Source: DUPQ01 sp964563155
GTDB taxonomy: Bacteria; Bacillota; Clostridia; DUPQ01
Direction: 5' to 3'
NCBI GenBank assembly: GCA_964563155.1
Contig: CAZLVL010000006.1
Location: 1-64,000, forward strand
Length of the DNA stretch: 64,000 nt
In this document: positions 1 through 7,570 of the stretch, piece by piece
Numbering within the stretch: the first letter of the stretch is position 1
How the letters are laid out: the number at the start of each line of letters is the position of its first letter
Notes under the pieces: generated by a model
Told to the model about the DNA's origin: nothing
Seen by the model: only the letters and a program-made list of their open reading frames with translations
Database searches by the model: none
Made by a program: the position numbers and the translations under genes

Positions 1-108
1 ATATATGATTTCTATAATCCAACAAGAAAACAGAAATCTCTTGGCTATCTAAGTCCACATGAATTTGTTAAGATACTAGAGCCAGTTGCTCTAGCAAAAG
101 TAGCTTAA
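1..108 (+). CDS. IS3-family transposase (OrfB), C-terminal fragment
   Basis: The first 36 codons are open and end in TAA. They read as the extreme C-terminus of an IS3-family DDE transposase: an IYDFYNPTRKQKSLGYLSPHE-like segment, the typical YNxxRxQKxLGYLSP tail of the OrfB/IS150 group. The start lies outside the window, so I cannot tell whether the element is intact to the left. The DNA after it has direct repeats but no second transposase gene. It marks the border of a mobile element that inserted downstream of ssrA. Confidence 0.8.
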   Translation: MYDFYNPTRKQKSLGYLSPHEFVKILEPVALAKVA

Positions 109-156
109 CATTTTGTCCGATAAAGTGTTGACGTCCCAACACATATTGTACGAAAA

Positions 157-225
157 GTATACAATAAAGTATACAATAAAGTACATGATAAGCGCTTTAA
201 TGTATACAATAAAGTATACAATAAC
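157..225. repeat. 12-bp direct repeat GTATACAATAAA, four copies in two pairs
   Basis: Copies start near 157, 169, 202 and 214. The two pairs are separated by about 20 bp that include AGCGCT. Each unit contains the palindrome GTATAC. The arrangement is iteron-like, but no replication gene is nearby in the window. Confidence 0.7.
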
Positions 226-257
226 TTTTGGAGCATGATTGTAAAGCAAAATGTCCC

Positions 258-305
258 AATCGTTAAAAAGTAGAGTAATCGTTAAATTGTTGAGTAATCG
301 TTAAA
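258..305. repeat. AATCGTTAAA direct repeat, three copies at 19-bp period
   Basis: Perfect 10-mers begin at 258, 277 and 296, so the period is exactly 19 bp. The second and third are extended on the left by GAGT. The period is just under two helical turns, as in protein-binding iterons. There are too few and too short copies for a CRISPR array. Confidence 0.7.
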
Positions 306-611
306 ATGGTGATTTAAAAATAAAAAAGACCTAAAAATAGGCTAATATTTGACTACTGCTAGTCTCCCTACTGGTGTCGGATAGGAGATTTTGCCCTTTC
401 AGTCAAAGAAAAAAAGCATGATGACATTGTATCAAACCTATGCTTTCAATATGGCAAAGGACATGAGTATGATGCAAAATGCACCTGGTAGCCTTGTTTT
501 CGTTTACCCCATGAACACACTTGCTTTTTCCGTTAACATATTTTGACCAAAATTTATGGTGCATACCATTGCACAAAACATAGGAATTGTGTAATAGCAT
601 ATAATTTGTTA
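306..611. other. stretch with no recognisable gene
   Basis: A 65-codon reading frame runs on the minus strand over 403-600, but it has no ribosome binding site and a very odd Cys/His-rich composition. It matches no family I recognise, so I do not call it a gene. The DNA is probably further mobile-element debris between the IS3 tail and the acetyltransferase pseudogene. Confidence 0.3.
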
Positions 612-614
612 GTG

Positions 615-1154
615 TTATTCAAGTGTTTTGTTTTTTATATGACTATAAATAACTATATCATGTGAAATGTCACACAAAACCTCACCATTCTTTACTATCT
701 TCATTTCTTTGAAGCCAAGTCTTTCGGGAATAGCACGGCTCTTTAAGTTATCAGTCGCACAGTGAATTGAAACTTTTTCTATGTATAATTCATTAAAAGC
801 GTACGCAACTAAAGCGCGCACACAGTCTGTTACAATACCATCACCTTGAATACTTTCGGCTAACCAATAACCAATTTTAGCGGTGTTCGTATTTTTGTCA
901 ATATCATGAAGTTCAATGTTACCAACGTAATTGTTATCTAAAAATATCCCTAAAACTTTGTCAGTGCCATTGCTTGAGCGTTTCTGTCACGATTTAATAG
1001 TATTTGTTATATTATTGGAAGAGCTTGTTGTGTCAACCCACGGTAGCCATCGCCTAAGATAGTTGCGATTTTTGTTAATAACCGAGTAAACCTCAACAGC
1101 GTTTTCATCTGTTAAACTTTGCATATGTAAATTGTTTCGCACATCAATTTTCAT
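615..1154 (-). pseudogene. GNAT (RimJ/RimL-type) N-acetyltransferase, broken by in-frame TGA
   Basis: The reading frame starts at ATG 1154, behind a good AGGGGAGA ribosome site, and gives MKIDVRNN... with the family's NRxYLRxWLPWVD segment. A TGA at 987-989 interrupts it. Beyond the stop the same frame stays open to 615 and continues the family pattern: GYWLAESIQGDGI for acetyl-CoA binding, then RALVAYAFNEL and RAIPERLGFKE. No frameshift is needed: read through, the product would be about 179 residues, full length for RimJ/RimL-like ribosomal-protein or small-molecule acetyltransferases. A single nonsense mutation is the simplest reading. It lies directly downstream of ssrA, in a region littered with mobile-element remains. 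A sequencing error at one base cannot be excluded. Confidence 0.8.
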
Positions 1155-1170
1155 ATTTTCTCCCCTTAAA

Positions 1171-1217
1171 AATTTTATAAAACTCCCTGTCATTATATAA
1201 TTGTATCAACGACAGGG
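1171..1217 (-). terminator. likely ssrA terminator
   Basis: CCCTGTC (1185-1191) and GACAGGG (1211-1217) form a perfect 7-bp stem with a 19-nt loop. On the minus strand it is followed by AGTTTTATAAAATTTTT. It starts nine bases after the tmRNA 3' end. The long loop keeps confidence moderate. Confidence 0.5.
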
Positions 1218-1225
1218 CTTTTATC

Positions 1226-1583
1226 TGGTGGAGGCGGAGGGAGTCGAACCCTCGTCCGAAACAACTTCCGTGTTAACATCTACGTGCGTAGCCTACTCTT
1301 TAAATTCCCTTTATCATCCCTTGTAAGCCAGGTCTAATATTGGTAGCTTCATAAGTTTAACCTTGAACCTCAAAGCTTTGGCTTTTGGCTTTTCACGGTA
1401 AATGACACCCAAATCCGGAGCCCGTGATATCCGGTAGGATGCTTAGCAAGCTATATTAAGCTGCTAAGGGAGCAAAATTTGTTTTTGCGTTTATATTTAT
1501 TTTCCCGTTTTTTAAAGAGGCCAACGAGAATCCTCTGCACGCCATCAACAGTTCAATCATCCCGTCGAAACCTTTACGCCCCC
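1226..1583 (-). ncRNA. ssrA: transfer-messenger RNA (tmRNA), tag AKTNFAPLAA
   Basis: tmRNA frees ribosomes stalled on broken mRNAs and tags the nascent peptide for proteolysis, acting with SmpB. The 5' end GGGGGCG pairs with the 3' end CGCCTCC (one G-U), followed by discriminator A and an encoded CCA. The T-arm GGGTTCGACTCCC is intact. The conserved 5' core GTAAAGGTTTCGACGGG is visible. The tag reading frame at 1488-1456 starts at resume codon GCA, preceded by ATATAAAC, and encodes AKTNFAPLAA then TAA, with the usual LAA-like degradation end. Total length is 358 nt, normal for one-piece tmRNA. Its first ten bases overlap the 3' end of smpB, so the two are probably co-transcribed and cut apart. 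Confidence 0.97.
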
Positions 1584-2047
1584 GAATAACTGCTGTCTTT
1601 CAGTCTTTTTTGTATTTCTCTGTCAGCTTCATTCTTACGGATTGAATCACGTTTATCATAGTGCTTCTTTCCTCTGGCTAAAGCTAACTCAATTTTCACC
1701 TTGTTCTTTCTAAAATATATTTTGGTAGGAACAAGGGTAAAACCTTTTTGTTGCATCTTAGAAAAGATCTTGTAAATCTCATCTTTGTGTAAGAGCAATT
1801 TTCTATCTCTATCAGGGTCTACATTATTAATATTCCCCTTATCATAGTGGGAGATATGCATGGCAGAGATAAAAACCTCTCCATCTTTGACATAGGCATA
1901 AGCATCTCTTAGGTTAACAGCACCATTTCTTAAGGACTTTACTTCTGTTCCCTTAAGTACAATTCCAGCTTCATAAAAATCTAGTAGTTCATAGTCAAAT
2001 GAAGCCTTCCTATTATATGCAATTGTTTTAATGCCATCTTTTGTCAA
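1574..2047 (-). CDS. smpB: SsrA-binding protein SmpB
   Basis: SmpB binds the tRNA-like domain of tmRNA and delivers it to stalled ribosomes. The protein (157 residues from TTG at 2047) shows the family's RKASFDYELLDFYEAGIVLKG region, the GTEVKSLRNG loop, and a basic tail with RGKKHYDKRDSIRK. I choose the TTG start because AAAGGAG lies seven bases upstream and an extended -10 element sits at 2069-2077; an in-frame codon at 2083 would be upstream of that promoter. The length is typical. The last codons (GGG GCG TAA) are the first bases of mature tmRNA, so stop codon and tmRNA acceptor stem share DNA, an unusually tight smpB-ssrA arrangement. Confidence 0.96.
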   Translation of the reverse strand: MTKDGIKTIAYNRKASFDYELLDFYEAGIVLKGTEVKSLRNGAVNLRDAYAYVKDGEVFISAMHISHYDKGNINNVDPDRDRKLLLHKDEIYKIFSKMQQKGFTLVPTKIYFRKNKVKIELALARGKKHYDKRDSIRKNEADREIQKRLKDSSYSGA

Positions 2048-2068
2048 AACAGCTCTCCTTTCAAGGTG

Positions 2069-2077
2069 ATTATAGCA
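2069..2077 (-). promoter_or_regulatory. extended -10 promoter element for smpB-ssrA
   Basis: On the minus strand the sequence reads ATGCTATAAT, an extended -10 (TGnTATAAT), 22 bases before the TTG start. The -35 region is weak. The same word occurs upstream of several other genes in this window. Confidence 0.6.
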
Positions 2078-2144
2078 TAGCAATGTGAAGATTCTGTTAA
2101 GTGTTACAAATATTTAATACAAATGAAAAAGAAGAGATTCTATA

Positions 2145-3731
2145 TTAATTCATGAAATAGATATTGTTTATCTTCCAAAGTCCCTCTTCTAGAACTAAAA
2201 AGACCACTAGGGAGTTGTCTTTATGACTTTGATTAAAAAAGACTTGAGCTGTATTAAAGCTTATCTTGTAGTCCTTTATGGAAAAATCATTTAAGTAAGA
2301 GAAGGTAAAATCCTTTACAAAGTCCTTGTATTCAACTTCCCTGTTTTTTGGAGAACTTAAAACAAATAGTTGGTAAAAGTCTTTGGCCTTAAAAGCATTA
2401 AGATAATTACTAGATACTTCAAATGGATTATTATCTTCCATATTGTATATATAGTAGTTTTGGCTAATATCCTCTACTTCTCTTGTATCCATAATCAAGA
2501 AGTTGTCTGGTTCATATATATTTAAGTTGTTCCAAAACATATAGGAGTCCATTCCATATTCATTTAAGGCCCTTACTTGGTCTAGGATCTGCTCTGGCCC
2601 ATAGTAATAGCCATACATAGAAAAATCTTGAATCCAAAACCTAATATCAGCCTTTATATTAAAGGCTCCATTAATTCTTAAAGAATCTTCTATGGCTCCT
2701 TTTACTACTTTATAGGGTTCTTTGTTTGGGTCATTATATGTATACCAGTTAGTACCCCTATAGTGGCTGGGATAAACCATAGGGCAGATATAATCAACTT
2801 CTTGGGTAAGGTTATACCAAACTTGCCCTATATCTATATTCAAAGGATCATCCCATAAATAGGCTACGCAACCAAATACATCAGCAGCTATCTTTACATT
2901 CAAAGGTTTAAGCTGAGATGCTGCCTTTTTTAAAAAAGACCTTATCTCTTCATCTTGTCTTACATTATCTTTTAAATACTTTTCTGAGACTGGAAACTGG
3001 GAAAACTTTTCAGGAAACCTAATATAATCAAATTGTATTTCATCAAACCCATATTGGGCAGCTTTTAGGGCTACTTCAATATTGTAGTCTTGAACTCTTT
3101 TGTCATAGGGGTTTACCCAAGAAGCCTTTGAATAATCTAGCCATGGCTGGTTATCAGAGATATTTATAGTGTATTCATGGTGCTTTGATAAAACATTATC
3201 TTTAAAGACCACTAGCCTAGCAATAGTATAAATACCATAGCCCTTTAGTTTTCTCATAATCTCTTCAATATTCTTCAAATATCCATTATTGCTTTGAAGC
3301 TTAGGAATAATATCTGAAGAAAAAGGAATGGTCACATAGCCAGAGTCATCTTTTACATTAATAACTAGACCATTTAAGTCACTAGCAAGTACTAGGCCTA
3401 CAATCTTCTCAAAAGGAGAACAAGATGAAATCCTAGGTTCCAGCTCCTTTACCCTTTTAGTATTTTTCTCTCTTAGGGCTTCAATGTATTGTTTGTAGTG
3501 CTGCACATTTATATCCTCTAAAGAGCCTGCAGCTATATCAGCCCTTACATAAAGAGCCCTTATACCTAAATCTACATTCTCATCTTTAAGGGCATAAGAC
3601 TTGTTTGAAAAAAGACCTATTAATAGACTTAATAGGAGCATAAAACATATTAGCTTGTTAACCTTTTTGTAAAAGACCTTCTTTTTCTTAATCATCCCCT
3701 TATTTATAACAAAAAAGCCTTTTTTAGACAA
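2145..3731 (-). CDS. secreted putative glycoside hydrolase, DUF4015 type
   Basis: The 528-residue protein has a basic start, one hydrophobic segment at about residues 27-46 ending near SYA, and then a TIM-barrel-like region. Family signatures include GLVINVKDDSG, GFDEIQFDYIRFPE, and DYICPMVYPSHY near residue 320. These match the DUF4015 putative glycosyl hydrolases, which probably act on cell-surface or environmental polysaccharide outside the membrane. About 130 C-terminal residues after the barrel match nothing I recognise. The start is uncertain: TTG at 3731 has no clear ribosome site, and ATG at 3695 lies directly behind AAGGGG. It is divergent from the M55/DegT/Gfo operon; the gap holds the -10 for that operon. 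Substrate unknown. Confidence 0.75.
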   Translation of the reverse strand: MSKKGFFVINKGMIKKKKVFYKKVNKLICFMLLLSLLIGLFSNKSYALKDENVDLGIRALYVRADIAAGSLEDINVQHYKQYIEALREKNTKRVKELEPRISSCSPFEKIVGLVLASDLNGLVINVKDDSGYVTIPFSSDIIPKLQSNNGYLKNIEEIMRKLKGYGIYTIARLVVFKDNVLSKHHEYTINISDNQPWLDYSKASWVNPYDKRVQDYNIEVALKAAQYGFDEIQFDYIRFPEKFSQFPVSEKYLKDNVRQDEEIRSFLKKAASQLKPLNVKIAADVFGCVAYLWDDPLNIDIGQVWYNLTQEVDYICPMVYPSHYRGTNWYTYNDPNKEPYKVVKGAIEDSLRINGAFNIKADIRFWIQDFSMYGYYYGPEQILDQVRALNEYGMDSYMFWNNLNIYEPDNFLIMDTREVEDISQNYYIYNMEDNNPFEVSSNYLNAFKAKDFYQLFVLSSPKNREVEYKDFVKDFTFSYLNDFSIKDYKISFNTAQVFFNQSHKDNSLVVFLVLEEGLWKINNIYFMN

Positions 3732-3771
3732 GTAACAAATCTGTTAGTCTTTCTTTATTTGTTTTTTTCTA

Positions 3772-3780
3772 TGCTATAAT
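3772..3780 (+). promoter_or_regulatory. extended -10 promoter element for the M55-DegT-Gfo operon
   Basis: TGCTATAAT lies 26 bases before the ATG at 3807, with AGAGGT as ribosome site between. It is preceded by a T-rich tract and only a weak -35. Confidence 0.6.
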
Positions 3781-3806
3781 TAAAGAAGAAATCTAGAGGT
3801 AATATT

Positions 3807-4589
3807 ATGCATATACACATTATAACTGACCTTGAAGGAATATCCGGTGTTGACTCCATAGATCATATGGATACCGACTCTTCTTTATATTTTTATGCCT
3901 GCAAAAGACTTATGGTAGATACCAATGCAGCCATAAGAGGCTTTTTTAATGGAGGAGCCACAAGAGTTACTGTTACAGATGGTCATTATAGGGGTAAAAA
4001 CTTTATTGATGAAGAACTAGATCCTAGGGCTGAAAAGATAAACCTTATAGACCTATACAATACAGGTATTTATAAGCAAGTTACTGCCATAGCCCAAATA
4101 GGTGCCCATGCTATGGCTGGAACACCCAATGCCTTTTTGGATCACACTCAATCTTCAGTCCGTTGGTACAACTATTATATTAACAAGGTTAAATGTGGAG
4201 AACTTGCCCAAGCTGCTGCCTTTTTCGGAGCTTATGATGCCCCTCTTTTAATGGTATCAGGAGATTTAGCAGCCTGTGAAGAAGCTGAATACTTTTTCCC
4301 AAAGGTGGCTACAGCTTGCGTAAAAGAAGCTTTTGAAAGAAACAAGGCCACTCTTTATGACCTTGATTATTGCGAAGCTTTAATTGAAGAAAAAGCTAAA
4401 TACTCTTTATCTCTCTTTGGTCATGTTAAGCCCTACAAAGTTACAAACCCTATAGAGATAAAGGTGGAGTTTACAAGAGCAGACTATTGTGATGAAGTTT
4501 TACATAAAAAAGGTGTTGAAAGAATAGATGCAAGATCTGTTGTTAAGAAAATTGATAAGATAAGTGACTACTTATCTATAGTATTATAG
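3807..4589 (+). CDS. M55-family D-aminopeptidase (DppA-like)
   Basis: M55 enzymes are zinc-dependent cytoplasmic aminopeptidases that release N-terminal D-amino acids from short peptides. All metal and catalytic positions of Bacillus DppA are visible at nearly the same numbers: D8 and E10 in TDLEG, H60 in TDGHYRG, H101 in GAHAMAG, H113 in DHTQSS and E132 in GELAQAA. The length (260) is close to the family norm of about 270. It is the first gene of a three-gene operon with an aminotransferase and an oxidoreductase (gap 12 bp), not next to a peptide transporter as dppA is in Bacillus. The natural substrate may therefore be another amide or a modified amino sugar rather than wall peptides; that part is inference. 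Confidence 0.9.
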   Translation: MHIHIITDLEGISGVDSIDHMDTDSSLYFYACKRLMVDTNAAIRGFFNGGATRVTVTDGHYRGKNFIDEELDPRAEKINLIDLYNTGIYKQVTAIAQIGAHAMAGTPNAFLDHTQSSVRWYNYYINKVKCGELAQAAAFFGAYDAPLLMVSGDLAACEEAEYFFPKVATACVKEAFERNKATLYDLDYCEALIEEKAKYSLSLFGHVKPYKVTNPIEIKVEFTRADYCDEVLHKKGVERIDARSVVKKIDKISDYLSIVL

Positions 4590-4601
4590 GAGGAATATTT
4601 T

Positions 4602-5855
4602 ATGGAAAAGAAACTGGCCCTTTATGGTGGAGAAAAAACTAAGACCACACCTTATGGTACAGGAAAAAAGTTTGGTAAAGAAGAATTAGTTCAACTTGAA
4701 GAGGCCTTAAACCAGAACACTCTTTTTTACTGGTCTGGAAACAAGGTAAAAACCCTTTGTGATAAGTTTGCAAAGATGTATGGTAAAAAGTATTGTGTAG
4801 CAGCTTCTTCTGGAACCGCTGCCCTTCATGTAGCCTTAGGTGCTCTTGGTATTACAGAAGGCGATGAAATAATCACCTCCCCTATTACTGATATGGGAAG
4901 TATAATTGGGGCTATGTATCAAAATGCTATACCAGTATTTGCTGATTTAGACCCCCACACCTATAATCTAGACCCTAAAAGTGTAGAAGCCTGTATTACA
5001 GAAAAGACTAAGGCTATTGTAGTTGTCCACTTAGCAGGCAATGCTTGTGAAATGGATGAGATTATGGATATAGCTAAAAGACATAACCTTTATGTAGTAG
5101 AAGACTGCGCCCAATCCTATATGACCAGATACAAGGGCAAGCTTGTTGGAACCATAGGAGATATGGGTTGCTTTAGCTTAAATGACTTCAAACACATCTC
5201 AGCTGGAGATGGTGGTATGGTTTTAGTAAACAATGAAGATTTCTATCAAAAAGCCTTTATGTTTGCAGATAAAAACTACAATAGATTTTCCGGCGGTGGA
5301 ACAAGAGTACTAAGAGAAATAGAATTTTTAGCTCCCAACTACAGAATGAATGAACTAACTGGGGCTGTTGGAATTGCCCAATTGGATAAATTAGAAAATA
5401 TCTGTGCTATTAGAAAAAAACATGGAGATAGAATCACAGAAGGTATAAAGGATATACCAGGAGTATTTCCTCATTTAGTAAAAGACTACAATGAAGCCAG
5501 CTACTGGTTCTATATGTTCAGAGTGGACCCCAAAGAAATAGGAACAGATATGAAGACCTTTACAGAGGCTCTACAAGCTGAAGGAATACAATGTCAACAA
5601 GGATACATTCCTGCTGTTGTTTATCTTTATGATATGTTCTTAAACAAAGAAGGCTATCTAGGAACTCATGCTCCCTTTGATTCCCACTATTATGGCAAGG
5701 AAATCACCTACAAAGAAGGCTTGTGCCCAGTAGCAGAAGAAATCTTAGAAACAGCTATTAGAGTGAATATCTCTGAGTTCTACACAGACCAAGATATTTC
5801 AGATATTATAAATGCAATAATAAAAGTAACTGACTACTTTAGAGATAAGAAATAG
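4602..5855 (+). CDS. DegT/DnrJ/EryC1/StrS-family PLP aminotransferase
   Basis: These enzymes transfer an amino group to keto-sugars or keto-cyclitols using pyridoxal phosphate. The 417-residue protein shows the fold-type I features of the family: ASSGTAALHVALGAL near residue 68, VEDCAQS with the PLP-contacting D168, and the Schiff-base lysine K197 in SLNDFKHISAGDGG. Start ATG 4602 has AGGAGGAAT nine bases upstream. It follows the M55 gene by 12 bp and precedes the Gfo/Idh gene by 9 bp. An oxidoreductase plus DegT aminotransferase is the usual pair for making or breaking down an amino sugar or aminocyclitol (dehydrogenase makes the ketone, aminotransferase aminates it, or the reverse). The exact substrate cannot be read from sequence. 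Confidence 0.9.
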   Translation: MEKKLALYGGEKTKTTPYGTGKKFGKEELVQLEEALNQNTLFYWSGNKVKTLCDKFAKMYGKKYCVAASSGTAALHVALGALGITEGDEIITSPITDMGSIIGAMYQNAIPVFADLDPHTYNLDPKSVEACITEKTKAIVVVHLAGNACEMDEIMDIAKRHNLYVVEDCAQSYMTRYKGKLVGTIGDMGCFSLNDFKHISAGDGGMVLVNNEDFYQKAFMFADKNYNRFSGGGTRVLREIEFLAPNYRMNELTGAVGIAQLDKLENICAIRKKHGDRITEGIKDIPGVFPHLVKDYNEASYWFYMFRVDPKEIGTDMKTFTEALQAEGIQCQQGYIPAVVYLYDMFLNKEGYLGTHAPFDSHYYGKEITYKEGLCPVAEEILETAIRVNISEFYTDQDISDIINAIIKVTDYFRDKK

Positions 5856-5864
5856 GAGGACAAT

Positions 5865-6722
5865 ATGTACAGAGTAGGAATGTTGGGAACAGAAAACTCC
5901 CACGCAATGGCCTTTGCCAAAGAAATATGCTTTAAAGAAGAATACAAGGACTTTAAAATCACTGCTTTTTATGCCCTTGAAAAAGAACCATCACAAAAGA
6001 TCATTGACGAATGTAAGATTGAAGGTGCAGTTATAGTGGATGACCCTTTAGATATGATGGACTTGGTTGACTGTGTAATAGTCACCAATAGACATGGTAA
6101 ATACCATAAGGACTGCTCCCTTCCCTTTATCAAAGCAGGAAAACCAGCCTTCATAGATAAGCCCTTTACCATAGATCCAGATGAAGCTAGAGAAATACTA
6201 AAAGCAGCCCAAGACAACAATGTTCCCCTTTCAGGTGGGTCAGGTTGTAAGTATGCTCCACAAATACTTGAGTTAGCTAAAGCTGTTAAAAATGATGAAT
6301 TCGGAAAAATCTATTCTGGAACCATGAACTTCCCTGCTTCTACAGAAAGTGAATACGGTGGCCTATACTTTTATGCCTCCCATTTAGTAGAAATGACCCT
6401 TGCTGTCTATGGACAAGATGTAAAGGAAGTTTCAGCCTTCTTGAAAAATGGGCATATTACTGCCATTGCCCACTATGACAAGTATGACATTACCATGCAG
6501 TTTGCCAACTCTAAAAAATACTATTCAGTACTTTATGGAGAAAAAGGTGTAGATATAAAAGATATTGATATATCTGGTATCTTTGTTGCTGAATTTGGAC
6601 TTTTTGTTGACATGATTAGAACTGGCAAGCCCCCTCATTCTTTTGATGAGTTATTAATGCCTGTACTAGTAATGAATGCCATAGAAAAATCCTTAGAAAG
6701 TGGTAAAACAGAAAAAGTATAA
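5865..6722 (+). CDS. Gfo/Idh/MocA-family NAD(P)-dependent oxidoreductase
   Basis: The 285-residue protein begins MYRVGMLGTENSHA, a Rossmann entry modified from the usual GxGxxG to GTENSH. It carries the family's E/DKP motif as FIDKPFTIDPDEA near residue 105. Such enzymes oxidise or reduce sugars or inositols. It is shorter than the common 330-390 residues; the C-terminal half is compact. ATG has AGGAGG seven bases upstream. It is the last gene of the M55-DegT-Gfo operon and is followed by a strong terminator. Together with the aminotransferase it probably handles a keto/amino form of a sugar or cyclitol; direction and substrate are unknown. Confidence 0.85.
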   Translation: MYRVGMLGTENSHAMAFAKEICFKEEYKDFKITAFYALEKEPSQKIIDECKIEGAVIVDDPLDMMDLVDCVIVTNRHGKYHKDCSLPFIKAGKPAFIDKPFTIDPDEAREILKAAQDNNVPLSGGSGCKYAPQILELAKAVKNDEFGKIYSGTMNFPASTESEYGGLYFYASHLVEMTLAVYGQDVKEVSAFLKNGHITAIAHYDKYDITMQFANSKKYYSVLYGEKGVDIKDIDISGIFVAEFGLFVDMIRTGKPPHSFDELLMPVLVMNAIEKSLESGKTEKV

Positions 6723-6813
6723 TAATGAAATATTAAGAATTATTATCTTTTTACTAACCACAAAAACTATCTAGGATTTTCAATTACATCTTTGATTTAA
6801 CAATTACATACAT

Positions 6814-6840
6814 AAAAGCACCTAAGGGTGCTTTTGTTTT
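6814..6840 (+). terminator. Rho-independent terminator
   Basis: AAAAGCACC and GGTGCTTTT form a 9-bp perfect stem with a TAAG loop, followed by GTTTT. It ends the M55-DegT-Gfo operon and lies 92 bases after its last stop. Confidence 0.85.
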
Positions 6841-6949
6841 ACTTCATTTTAATCTTATTTACTATTCTTATTTCTCTTCTTATTCTTCTTATTATTATTT
6901 ACTATTCTTTTATAATAATCTCAACTATTAAACAAAGGGAAATTATCTT

Positions 6950-7483
6950 TTACAAGTCCTTAGTATAAAGAGGAGTATATATAAGTTTTCCATCTTCAAC
7001 ATGGGATTTCATAAGTTGAATGGAGTTTACTTCAATATCAATCTGAGGAAAGTCTTCTTTGTATTGCTCTAAATCCACTCCCTCTTTTAAAAGAACATCT
7101 CTTGCTAAAGTAAGATGAGGTATATATTCAGCATCTTTAATATAGAACTCATAAGAATTAAAGTTATCATAAAGTTGCTTGTAGATAGAATCTAGGTTGG
7201 TATTAGGTTGAATTCCTGCCCAGTAAAGGTCTCCAGTAGGACGTTTAAATTTACCTAACCTATTAACCTTCATAGTAAAGGGCTTAGCTTCAATGTTCTT
7301 AACACAAAGCTGGGCCAATTTTACTCTAGCCTCTCCTACCTCTCCAAGAAAGACCAAGGTAAGGTGTAAATTATCTCTTGGAACAAATCGTCCCTTTTTA
7401 GATCTTTCATATAAATCTTTTTGAATTGAAATGATTCGTCTTTGAATATCCGAATTAAAGTTAATTGCTACAAATAATCTCAT
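6950..7483 (-). CDS. thpR: RNA 2',3'-cyclic phosphodiesterase (LigT/ThpR)
   Basis: ThpR is a 2H phosphoesterase that opens 2',3'-cyclic phosphate ends of RNA. The 177-residue protein has both catalytic HxT motifs: H40-L-T42 in NLHLTLVFLG and H123-L-T125 in IPHLTLARD, about 80 residues apart as expected. The N-terminus MRLFVAINF is also typical. Length is normal for the family. It stands alone between convergent and co-directional neighbours, with an extended -10 element at 7503-7511 giving a leader of only a few bases to a purine-rich ribosome site. Confidence 0.92.
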   Translation of the reverse strand: MRLFVAINFNSDIQRRIISIQKDLYERSKKGRFVPRDNLHLTLVFLGEVGEARVKLAQLCVKNIEAKPFTMKVNRLGKFKRPTGDLYWAGIQPNTNLDSIYKQLYDNFNSYEFYIKDAEYIPHLTLARDVLLKEGVDLEQYKEDFPQIDIEVNSIQLMKSHVEDGKLIYTPLYTKDL

Positions 7484-7502
7484 GTTTTTATCCTCTGTTT
7501 AA

Positions 7503-7511
7503 ATTATAGCA
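7503..7511 (-). promoter_or_regulatory. extended -10 promoter element for thpR
   Basis: The minus strand reads TGCTATAAT, 20 bases upstream of the ATG. It is the same extended -10 word as at smpB and others. Confidence 0.55.
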
Positions 7512-7570
7512 TTAAAGGAAGAGTTTACAAAAGGAGAAAAAGCTACTATCGTAATATTTGGTTTTGATAA

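Larger units (their letters stand above)
109..402. other. gene-free repeat-rich stretch after the IS3 tail
   Basis: I see no coding region here. It holds a small inverted repeat (GTGTTG at 125-130 with CAACAC at 137-142), two families of short direct repeats (listed separately), and TTTTGTCCGA at 113-122 just after the transposase stop, possibly part of the element's terminal region. It could be the non-coding end of the insertion element or leftover plasmid or integrative-element DNA. Confidence 0.4.

Noticed and set aside
113..122. TTTTGTCCGA near the IS3 tail resembling the abiE operator arm at 62569
   Set aside because: Only about ten bases match and the remainder of the dyad is absent; probably chance.
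157..305. CRISPR-like array
   Set aside because: Repeat units are only 10-12 bp, spacers are too short and no cas genes are near.
403..600. 65-codon minus-strand frame rich in Cys and His
   Set aside because: No ribosome site, no family match, and composition unlike a protein; lies in mobile-element debris.
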